Notes under the pieces: model-generated | Databases searched by the model: none | What the model saw: the letters and a program-made list of their open reading frames with translations, nothing else | What the model was told of the DNA's origin: nothing | Shown: positions 1 through 5,818 of the stretch, one piece after another | How the letters are laid out: each line of letters opens with the position of its first letter | Numbering within the stretch: the stretch's first letter is position 1 | Program-made: the position numbers and the translations under genes | Assembly (NCBI GenBank): GCA_046714215.1 | Contig: JBKKBM010000120.1 | Coordinates: 1 to 6,195, forward strand | DNA: 6,195 bases | Direction of reading: 5' to 3' | Source: DATLCI01 sp046714215 | GTDB lineage: Bacteria; Acidobacteriota; Terriglobia; Terriglobales; Acidobacteriaceae

Positions 1-647
1 GCGCCGACAAAGTATCCATTAGCCACCGCGTGGGCGGGCTGCTCCAGCTCCCATAGATATTCAGATAATCCCGCGACCGTGGCCGACGGATTGAATACGA
101 TCTCCGCGCCGTTGAGTCCGAGCACGCGCGCGCCTTCGGGAAAATGCCGGTCGTAACAGATATAAACGCCCACGCGGGCGTACTTGGTCTGAAAGACGGG
201 ATATCCGCCATCGCCGGGCGTGAAATAAAACTTCTCCCAGAAGCCGGGATTCACCTGCGGGATGTGGTGCTTGCGATATTTGCCCAGATATTTACCGTCG
301 GCGTCGATCACGGCGGCGGTGTTGAAGTAGAGACCGGTCATCTCCTCTTCATAGATAGGGACGACGATGACCATCTTGTGTTTGGCCGCGAGCTTCTGGA
401 AAAGCTTGGTGGTGGGTCCGTCGGGGATACGCTCCGTCAATTCATACCAGCGGGGATTCTGCTCCGCGCAAAAATATGGTCCGTAAAACAGTTCTTGCAG
501 GCAGAGCACCTGGACTTTCTGCTTGGCCGCCTGTTCGATGAACTTAAGGTGCTTGTCCATCATGGCCTTTTTGATCTGCGCCAGCGTGTTTTCCGGGCCG
601 AGAGGGTTACTGGCTTGAATAAGACCGCAGCGAACGAGACGGGGCAT
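1..647 (-). CDS. Carbon-nitrogen hydrolase, beta-ureidopropionase-like (3' part outside window)
   Basis: This is a cytoplasmic amidase of the nitrilase superfamily. Members of this branch hydrolyse N-carbamoyl-beta-alanine (or other N-carbamoyl amino acids) to the amine, CO2 and ammonia, the last step of reductive pyrimidine breakdown (PydC type). The first 215 residues are visible and no stop is reached before the left edge. The Glu-Lys-Cys triad is present: Glu52 in LQELFYGPYF, Lys126 in KYRKHHIP and Cys164 in VYICYDRHFPE. The stretch after the Cys (NPSATVAGLSEYLW, then EQPAHAVANGYFVG) is what I recall from bacterial beta-ureidopropionases. N-carbamoylputrescine amidases have ICWDQWFPE instead, so that alternative is less likely. 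The start is ATG with a GAGGTG ribosome site (658-653) five bases upstream. It is transcribed divergently from the Mo-enzyme operon. Superfamily is certain; the exact substrate is inferred. Confidence 0.88.
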   Translation of the reverse strand, partial: MPRLVRCGLIQASNPLGPENTLAQIKKAMMDKHLKFIEQAAKQKVQVLCLQELFYGPYFCAEQNPRWYELTERIPDGPTTKLFQKLAAKHKMVIVVPIYEEEMTGLYFNTAAVIDADGKYLGKYRKHHIPQVNPGFWEKFYFTPGDGGYPVFQTKYARVGVYICYDRHFPEGARVLGLNGAEIVFNPSATVAGLSEYLWELEQPAHAVANGYFVG

Positions 648-663
648 ACTGGCACCTCAACAA

Positions 664-675
664 GGGGGAAACCCC
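664..675. repeat. Short G/C palindrome in the divergent intergenic region
   Basis: A run of five G, three A and four C gives a perfect 4-bp inverted repeat around AAA. It lies five bases upstream of the ribosome site of the leftward amidase gene, so it would fall in that gene's 5' leader or at its transcription start. It could be an operator half or a weak leader hairpin. It is short enough to be chance in GC-rich DNA. Confidence 0.25.
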
Positions 676-678
676 GTG

Positions 679-707
679 AATATATCGCAGATTCGCGCCC
701 TTGGGGA
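679..707 (-). promoter_or_regulatory. Possible promoter of the amidase gene
   Basis: On the minus strand there is a TATATT -10-like element (684-679), the only AT-rich patch upstream of the amidase start. It would put the transcription start near 672 and leave a leader of about 25 bases containing the GAGGTG site. The hexamer 17 bp upstream (TCCCCA, 707-702) is a poor -35 match, so this would need an activator or another sigma factor. Weak call. Confidence 0.3.
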
Positions 708-740
708 GAGGAATGGCGTGCGCGCCGTCACTTTCTGCGG

Positions 741-769
741 ATGACAGTCGTACGTGGGCGGTATATATT
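741..769 (+). promoter_or_regulatory. Sigma70-type promoter for the Mo-enzyme operon
   Basis: ATGACA (741-746, 5 of 6 to TTGACA) and TATATT (764-769, 5 of 6 to TATAAT) are separated by exactly 17 bp. The predicted transcription start is about 776-777, only some 7 bases before the ATG at 784. The upstream gene is divergent, so a rightward promoter must lie in this interval, and this is the best match I can see. The alternative GTG start at 754 lies inside the spacer, so it would not be on an mRNA made from this promoter. Confidence 0.55.
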
Positions 770-783
770 GGCTGCCATTCACG

Positions 784-1527
784 ATGGGCGGGCTTATCCA
801 ACGCGCTCCCGACCGGGACGGCTTTCCCTACCTCTCGCAACTTTCTCCGGATTTTTTCTGGATACTATTTTGGCTGGCCATCGCCTTCTGCGCCATTCAC
901 GCCATCCGGCGCGCGCGCATGCACGTACCCGGCAAGGCGCCGGCGCGCTACAACTGGAATCAGCGGCTCTATCACTGGGGAAATTTCCTCCTGCTGGCGC
1001 TGGTTTCGTTCTCGGGGTACTGGCTTTATTTCCGCAGGGCCCCCGCGGGACTCTTTGGTTTCAGTTGGCTTGAGATCCATTCCTACGCGGGATTGGTGTT
1101 TGCCGCGGGCGTGATATTTCACGCGGTGGCGGCGACGTTGCGCGGAGACACCCGCTCGATGCGTCCGGAGTGGCGCGACTTTCGCGAGGCCGGCATCATC
1201 TGGCGGAATTTTCTGGGCCGGACGACGGAATATCCCGCGCCGGGGAAGTACGACGCGTTGCAGAAGATCTATCACCACATCCTCTCCCTGCTGACCGTCA
1301 CCTTCACGCTGAGCGGCGTGTTCATGTGGATGTCGTCGGCACGTATTTATCTGGCCGGGCGAGGATTCATCCAATCTCTGCGCATTGTGCATGACGTTTC
1401 CGCGTTCCTGCTCATCGTGATGGTGGTTGGACACATCTATTTCTCCATCATCAAAGCGAACCGGCGGAACTTGAAAGACATGGCGGGAGTGGAGCCGGGC
1501 GCGCCGGAAAGTGAGGCCGCCGACTGA
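784..1527 (+). CDS. Membrane cytochrome b, formate dehydrogenase gamma-subunit type
   Basis: This is a probable di-haem b membrane subunit that takes electrons from a partner dehydrogenase and passes them to quinone. From the ATG at 784 it has 247 residues and five hydrophobic segments at about 23-41, 63-83, 96-118, 162-184 and 200-222. Candidate haem ligands are His64 (RLYHWGNF), His99 (EIHSYAG), His203 (IVHDVSA) and His217 (VGHIYFS). The last two are 14 residues apart, the same spacing as the His155/His169 pair of E. coli FdnI as I recall it. KYDALQKIYHH (155-165) resembles the KYNxGQK motif of that family. The first helix is extra relative to the four of FdnI. The stop overlaps the next start by one base, which ties it to the Mo enzyme. 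An in-frame GTG at 754 would add 10 residues. Neither start has a clear Shine-Dalgarno site; ATG 784 is preferred because of the promoter position. Confidence 0.82.
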   Translation: MGGLIQRAPDRDGFPYLSQLSPDFFWILFWLAIAFCAIHAIRRARMHVPGKAPARYNWNQRLYHWGNFLLLALVSFSGYWLYFRRAPAGLFGFSWLEIHSYAGLVFAAGVIFHAVAATLRGDTRSMRPEWRDFREAGIIWRNFLGRTTEYPAPGKYDALQKIYHHILSLLTVTFTLSGVFMWMSSARIYLAGRGFIQSLRIVHDVSAFLLIVMVVGHIYFSIIKANRRNLKDMAGVEPGAPESEAAD

Positions 1528-4500
1528 TGGACGAATCATTTTCCCGACGAACGTTCGTAAAGATCGGCGCGGCCATCGGCGTGACCGGAGTGTCGCTGGT
1601 GAAGGCCGGGCAGCACACGCTGCGCGCTTTTTCCACGCCCGGGGCGGCGGATATCGGCGGCAATGAGATTGAGAAGCACCCACTCACGTTGCAAGTGAAT
1701 GGCAAGGCATACCCACTGCAACTTGAAGACCGGCGCACGCTTCTACTCGCGCTGCGTGACGATCTGAACCTTACGGGAACGAAGCGTGGATGCAACTTGG
1801 GCCAATGCGGCGCGTGCACCGTGCTGCTGGACGGCGACCCGGTGTATTCCTGCCTGCTGCTGGCGCGCGATGCGGAAGGCCGCCAGATCACGACCATCGA
1901 AGGTATCGCGGGCGCGGGTGGGGCGCTGCATCCGCTGCAAACAGCTTGGGTAGACAAGATGGCGTCGCAGTGCGGCCACTGCTCGCCGGGGATGATCATG
2001 AGCGCGGTGGCGCTGCTGCAGGAGAATGCGCACCCCAGTGAAACGGAAGTCCGGCATGCACTGGGCGGAAATCTTTGCCGCTGCGGGAATTATCCGAAAG
2101 AGGTAGAGGCGGTGTTGGCGGCGGCTGCGGGGAATGGGGCCAAGCCGGAGACGCCCCTGATCGGTGGGCGCGCACGCACACTCGACGCATTCAATAAATG
2201 CACCGGCACGGCGAATTACACGTGCGACATCCGCTTGCCCGAAGGCATGCTGCACGCCAAGGTGTTGCGCAGCCCCATCGCGCATGCCAGCGTAAGCAAT
2301 GTGGATTTTTCGCAAGTGAACAAGTTGCCCGGCGTGAAAGCCACCGTGAGTTGGGATGAGGTACCGAATAATCCCACCGACCGGCGCTTCCTGAATGGCA
2401 AGGCGCGCTATGTGGGCGACGCCATCTGTGCCGTCGCGGCGGAAGATCTTTACACCGCGCAGCAGGCGTTGGAACTGATCACGCTGGACCTGGAAGAGCA
2501 CAAGCCGGTGTTCGACGCGGAAAAAGTTTTGCGCAGCGGCTCTGACGTCAAGGTGCATAGCAATGGCGAAGTCGCGGGATTCGCCGGACCGCAGGCGCGC
2601 GACAAGAACACTATCCAATTCGCACGCGGTGACATCGAGAAAGCGTTACAGGAGGCGGAAGTCCGCCTGGAAGGCCGGTACGTCACGCAGATCCAATGTC
2701 ATGTGCCTATCGAGCCGCATTGCGTAGTGGCCAAATGGGAAGGAGACAAACTCACGCTGTGGAGCTCAGAGCAGAGCCCACACAATTGCGCGCACGTGAT
2801 GGAGAAGGCGCTGAAACTGGCTGAGGGCAGCGTGCGCGTGATCGCGACGAACATCGGCGGCGGTTTTGGCGGTAAATGCACGGACAACGCGGGCAAAAAC
2901 TTGTACCAGGGTATTGCGGCCATGCTGGCGAAGAAGGCGGGGCGCGCGGTGCGGCTGGAGTACACCAACAAAGAGTTGATGTTCGCCGAGGACACGCGCA
3001 ATCCCATGTATTTCGAGATGCGCGTGGGCGCGATGAAAGACGGGCGCATCACCGGCATTGATTGCCGGGCGGTGCAGCCGACGGGCGGATATGCGTCGAG
3101 CGGGCCGCCAGTGTGCGCGGTGGCGGGCGAAGGAGTGATGAACACTTATCGCGCGGGTGCGCTGCGCTACACCGCCTATTCCGTGTACACGAATACGCCG
3201 GTGGGGGGAGAACTGCGCGGCTTCGGGCATCCGCAAGCGGTGTTTGCACTGGAAACGCATATGGACAAGCTGGCGGACAAACTCGGGCTGGATCCGCTGG
3301 ACTTCCGACTGCAACAACATTTGCAGGATGGCGACAAGTTGCTGACGGTTGAGGGCGAAGCCTCAATGATTCGCAACTCCGGATTGCGCGAATGTCTGGA
3401 GCGCGGCGCCGCCGCCATCCAGTGGCGCGAGAAGTGGCAGCATCCGTCGAAGAAGACGGGGCGCGTGCGGCGTGGGCTGGGCGTGCGTATGAGCCAGGAA
3501 CATTCTGGGCGCGATGTTTCGAATGGATTGATCGCTATCCGTCCTGACGGACGGGTGGTGGTGCCCATCGGCTACGGAAATCTGGGAACGCAATCGCATT
3601 CGGGCATCGCGTTCATCGTGGCCGATGCGCTCGGCTTCAGCCGTGCGGAGATGGATACGATGATCGAGTTCCGCTGGGCAGACTCCGGCACCACGGCGTG
3701 GGATTTCGTCAGCGACGCCAGCCGCGGGATCCACTGTCTGGGTAAGGCTTTTCACAATGCTGCGCTCGATCTGCGGCAGAAGCTCGCGGAAGCCGCGGCG
3801 GCCATGACCGGGGCGAATGCGTCCGCGTTCAGTGTCAAGGGTGGGCGCGTTGTCGGCGCCGGACGCAATCTGTCATTTTCCGAAGTGGTGGCGAAGGCAC
3901 CGCGCGGCATCCAGTCGCCGCCCGTCTTCAATGCCGCGCAGGACGTCAACAAGATCCTGAATGAAGATACGGGACAGGTGCTCACGCCGGAGCCGAAGCT
4001 GCATCCGCGCACCGTGGCATTGATCGAGCGTGAATTCAAAGACTGCCTCATCGGCACGGGATTTTATGCATACAATCCGGCGGCCAAGGGATGGGGTGCG
4101 GGCTTTGCCGAAGTGGAAGTTGACATGGAGAGCGGCCGCTACCGCGTGCTGCAACTGGTGATGGCGCACGATGTGGGCAAGATCATCCACCTTGACGGCG
4201 TGGAGGCGCAGATCCATGGCGGCGGCATCTTTGGTCTCGGCTACGGGACGACGGAAGAGTTGCTGGTGGATCCGCACAGCGGCATCCCGGTGAATCCGGC
4301 GCTGCAGTGGTACCGGCCGGTAACGATGGTGGATTATCCACTGATCACGTCGGTGATTGTGGAGAAGCCCGACCCGGCGGGGCCGCTGGGTGCGAAGGGC
4401 ATGGGCGAGAATCCCGTCTTCACCGGAGCACCGGCGGTGGCCAATGCCATCTTCAACGCGGCCGGAGTGCGCATCGACGAGATCCCGCTCACCTGGACGC

Positions 4501-4541
4501 GCGTGAATGACGCGCTACGCCACGCGGGGAGGTTGCTATGA
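1527..4541 (+). CDS. Tat-exported molybdenum hydroxylase, fused [2Fe-2S] and molybdopterin subunits (xanthine dehydrogenase family)
   Basis: This is the catalytic subunit of a xanthine dehydrogenase-family enzyme, 1004 aa. It begins with a Tat signal: SRRTFVK (6-12), then a hydrophobic stretch 13-25, with no clear AxA cleavage site. A plant-type [2Fe-2S] domain follows (Cys89, Cys94, Cys97, Cys109), then the second [2Fe-2S] domain (Cys149, Cys152, Cys184, Cys186); all eight ligands are present. The Mo-binding part starts near 212. Its landmarks are Gln416 (SSEQSPH), GGGFGGK (444-450), Arg564 in LRGFGHPQ, the HDVGKIIHLDG/QIHGGG cofactor region (881-900), and the base Glu961 in GMGENP. By family knowledge these match bovine xanthine oxidase Gln767, Arg880 and Glu1261. 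The residue after GGFGGK is Cys451, where xanthine enzymes have Glu802, so xanthine is an unlikely substrate. The start ATG overlaps the cytochrome stop (TGATG), with GAGG at 1513-1516. Its stop overlaps the FAD-subunit start (ATGA). Family is certain; substrate is unknown. Confidence 0.93.
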   Translation: MDESFSRRTFVKIGAAIGVTGVSLVKAGQHTLRAFSTPGAADIGGNEIEKHPLTLQVNGKAYPLQLEDRRTLLLALRDDLNLTGTKRGCNLGQCGACTVLLDGDPVYSCLLLARDAEGRQITTIEGIAGAGGALHPLQTAWVDKMASQCGHCSPGMIMSAVALLQENAHPSETEVRHALGGNLCRCGNYPKEVEAVLAAAAGNGAKPETPLIGGRARTLDAFNKCTGTANYTCDIRLPEGMLHAKVLRSPIAHASVSNVDFSQVNKLPGVKATVSWDEVPNNPTDRRFLNGKARYVGDAICAVAAEDLYTAQQALELITLDLEEHKPVFDAEKVLRSGSDVKVHSNGEVAGFAGPQARDKNTIQFARGDIEKALQEAEVRLEGRYVTQIQCHVPIEPHCVVAKWEGDKLTLWSSEQSPHNCAHVMEKALKLAEGSVRVIATNIGGGFGGKCTDNAGKNLYQGIAAMLAKKAGRAVRLEYTNKELMFAEDTRNPMYFEMRVGAMKDGRITGIDCRAVQPTGGYASSGPPVCAVAGEGVMNTYRAGALRYTAYSVYTNTPVGGELRGFGHPQAVFALETHMDKLADKLGLDPLDFRLQQHLQDGDKLLTVEGEASMIRNSGLRECLERGAAAIQWREKWQHPSKKTGRVRRGLGVRMSQEHSGRDVSNGLIAIRPDGRVVVPIGYGNLGTQSHSGIAFIVADALGFSRAEMDTMIEFRWADSGTTAWDFVSDASRGIHCLGKAFHNAALDLRQKLAEAAAAMTGANASAFSVKGGRVVGAGRNLSFSEVVAKAPRGIQSPPVFNAAQDVNKILNEDTGQVLTPEPKLHPRTVALIEREFKDCLIGTGFYAYNPAAKGWGAGFAEVEVDMESGRYRVLQLVMAHDVGKIIHLDGVEAQIHGGGIFGLGYGTTEELLVDPHSGIPVNPALQWYRPVTMVDYPLITSVIVEKPDPAGPLGAKGMGENPVFTGAPAVANAIFNAAGVRIDEIPLTWTRVNDALRHAGRLL
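4526..4532 (+). promoter_or_regulatory. Strong ribosome binding site at the overlapping FAD-subunit start
   Basis: GGGGAGG lies five bases before the ATG at 4538, inside the last codons of the Mo subunit. With the ATGA stop/start overlap it supports both the chosen start and coupled, near-equal synthesis of the two enzyme subunits. Confidence 0.7.
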
Positions 4542-5560
4542 GTTTCTTCTTTGCCGCGTCGCGTTTGACGGCCAAATCGCAGATCGGCATCGACGAGCCC
4601 GCGAGCTTCCGCCTCCTGCAGCCAACCACTTTGGAAGAAGCCGCGCGGATGCTGGAACAACATGGCGCGGCGGCGGTGGCGCTGGCCGGCGGCTGCGATA
4701 TCCTGGAAAAGATCAAGACGCAGTGGATCGCGCCCAGCTTCGTGGTGAATCTGAAGCCCGTGCTGAGCAAAGAGATCACCGCGCAGAAGATCGGAGCTGG
4801 CGCCACGGTGGCGCAAGTGGCGAAGAGTCCGCTGCTGCCCACGGCGCTGCGGCAGGCGGCCATCAAGGTGGCCACGCCCCAGATCCGCAACGTGGGCACG
4901 CTGGGCGGAAATATTCTTCAGGATTCACGCTGTCCGTATTATCGCGGGCCCTGGCATTGCTACCGCGCCGGCGGACTTACCTGCGACGCCGTCCGCGGAT
5001 TCACCCACGAGCATGCGCTCTTCGGCGGCGAGCGGTGTTTCACCGTCACACCCTCAGACACGGCGGTGGCTCTGGTCGCGCTCGATGCACAAGCCGACGT
5101 TTTTTCTCTGAAAGGGAAGGCGGTAGAACGCAGGCTGCTGGGCGACATCTTTGCCTTGCCTGCGTACGACATCACGCGCATGCACAAGTTGCTGCCGCAT
5201 GAAGTGCTGGCAGACGTTGTGCTGCCGGCGCCGAAGCCGGGTGCGCGATCCGCATTCCGTAAGGCGGCGATGCGCGAGGCGTGGGATTTCGCCCTGGCCA
5301 GTGTCGCGGTCGAGTGCGAGATGGATGGCGACACTTGCCGCGAAGTGCGGGTGGTGTTGGGCGCGGTGGCGCCGGTGCCGTGGCGCGCGACCGATGCGGA
5401 GAACATCTTGCGCGGCGGAAAAATAAAGGACCGTATAGAAGAAGCGGTGCGCGCTTCGGTCAATGGCGCGGAGGCGCTGCCCCACAACCATTACAAGATC
5501 GGGCTGATCAAGAACCTGTTGCGCGAATGTCTGGAAGAGATCGCGCAGCCCAAGGCATAG
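4538..5560 (+). CDS. FAD-binding subunit of the molybdenum hydroxylase, probable [4Fe-4S] insert (PaoB/HcrB-like)
   Basis: This is the flavin subunit of a three-part molybdenum hydroxylase, 340 aa. It follows the CO dehydrogenase medium-subunit fold: an FAD-binding half (about 20-215) and a C-terminal domain (about 232-335). FAD motifs are AGGCDIL (50-56, usually AGGTDLL) and NVGTLGGNI (118-126). Right after the second motif is a cysteine-rich insert with Cys132, Cys141, Cys149 and Cys167, beginning CPYYRGPWHC. 4-hydroxybenzoyl-CoA reductase beta and the periplasmic aldehyde oxidoreductase subunit PaoB carry a four-Cys loop here that binds an extra [4Fe-4S] cluster, so the same is likely. The spacing (8, 7 and 17 intervening residues) is unlike my recollection of HcrB (15, 7, 8). 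No signal peptide is visible; export as a passenger of the Tat-tagged subunit is inferred, as in PaoABC. It overlaps the upstream gene by four bases. Confidence 0.9.
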   Translation: MSFFFAASRLTAKSQIGIDEPASFRLLQPTTLEEAARMLEQHGAAAVALAGGCDILEKIKTQWIAPSFVVNLKPVLSKEITAQKIGAGATVAQVAKSPLLPTALRQAAIKVATPQIRNVGTLGGNILQDSRCPYYRGPWHCYRAGGLTCDAVRGFTHEHALFGGERCFTVTPSDTAVALVALDAQADVFSLKGKAVERRLLGDIFALPAYDITRMHKLLPHEVLADVVLPAPKPGARSAFRKAAMREAWDFALASVAVECEMDGDTCREVRVVLGAVAPVPWRATDAENILRGGKIKDRIEEAVRASVNGAEALPHNHYKIGLIKNLLRECLEEIAQPKA

Positions 5561-5563
5561 TTT

Positions 5564-5812
5564 ATGGACAAACAAGAGTTACAAGGGCTGTTTCGTCGCT
5601 TGCGGCGACGATTCGACCGCACCACGCCCGAGGCGCTCTACGTCTACGGACGGCGCGCGGTGCCGGCCGCGGGCTTCAGCGTGAACGAACTGCAAGAGGC
5701 GGGATTGTCGGCGCAGGACGCGGTGCGCATGGGATTAAAGGTGGACGCGGAGCGCATGAGTTCACTGGGCACGAATGTGGAATCGCTGCGGGACTTTCTC
5801 GCGCGCAGATAA
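5564..5812 (+). CDS. Small basic protein with ribosomal protein L13e-like domain
   Basis: This is an 82-aa protein beginning three bases after the FAD-subunit stop, so it is co-transcribed with the Mo enzyme. AAGG at 5552-5555 is a weak ribosome site eight bases before the ATG. The N-terminal third is strongly basic (FRRLRRRF, 10-17). Residues 36-80 (GFSVNELQEAGLSAQDAVR, then MGLKVDAERMSSLGTNVESL) follow the pattern I recall for eukaryotic and archaeal ribosomal protein L13e: GF..EL..AG....A..(I/L)G(I/L).VD.RR.S....NV..L. There is no signal peptide, membrane segment or Cys/His metal motif. A real ribosomal role is unlikely in a bacterial operon of this kind. A helical protein- or RNA-binding module, perhaps an assembly or regulatory factor for the enzyme, is only a guess. 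Gene reality is well supported by spacing and by in-frame filling of the gap before the convergent gene. Confidence 0.75.
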   Translation: MDKQELQGLFRRLRRRFDRTTPEALYVYGRRAVPAAGFSVNELQEAGLSAQDAVRMGLKVDAERMSSLGTNVESLRDFLARR

Positions 5813-5818
5813 GAATCA

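Noticed and set aside
144..1073. A 309-codon open frame on the plus strand across the amidase gene and intergenic region
   Set aside because: It lies antisense to the amidase, whose catalytic triad is intact, then overlaps the cytochrome in another frame. Its product shows no recognisable motif; it is a GC-rich shadow frame.
713..1114. ATG at 713 with a good GGGGAGAGG ribosome site
   Set aside because: The frame is +1 relative to the cytochrome, gives a peptide without motifs, and runs through the cytochrome's membrane helices. I considered a frameshifted N-terminus but saw no evidence for it.
5594..5610. Perfect 6-bp GC hairpin (CGTCGC, loop TTGCG, GCGACG) early in the L13e-like gene
   Set aside because: There is no T-run after it, and it falls in an arginine-rich coding stretch where such repeats arise easily. 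Not called as a terminator or attenuator.
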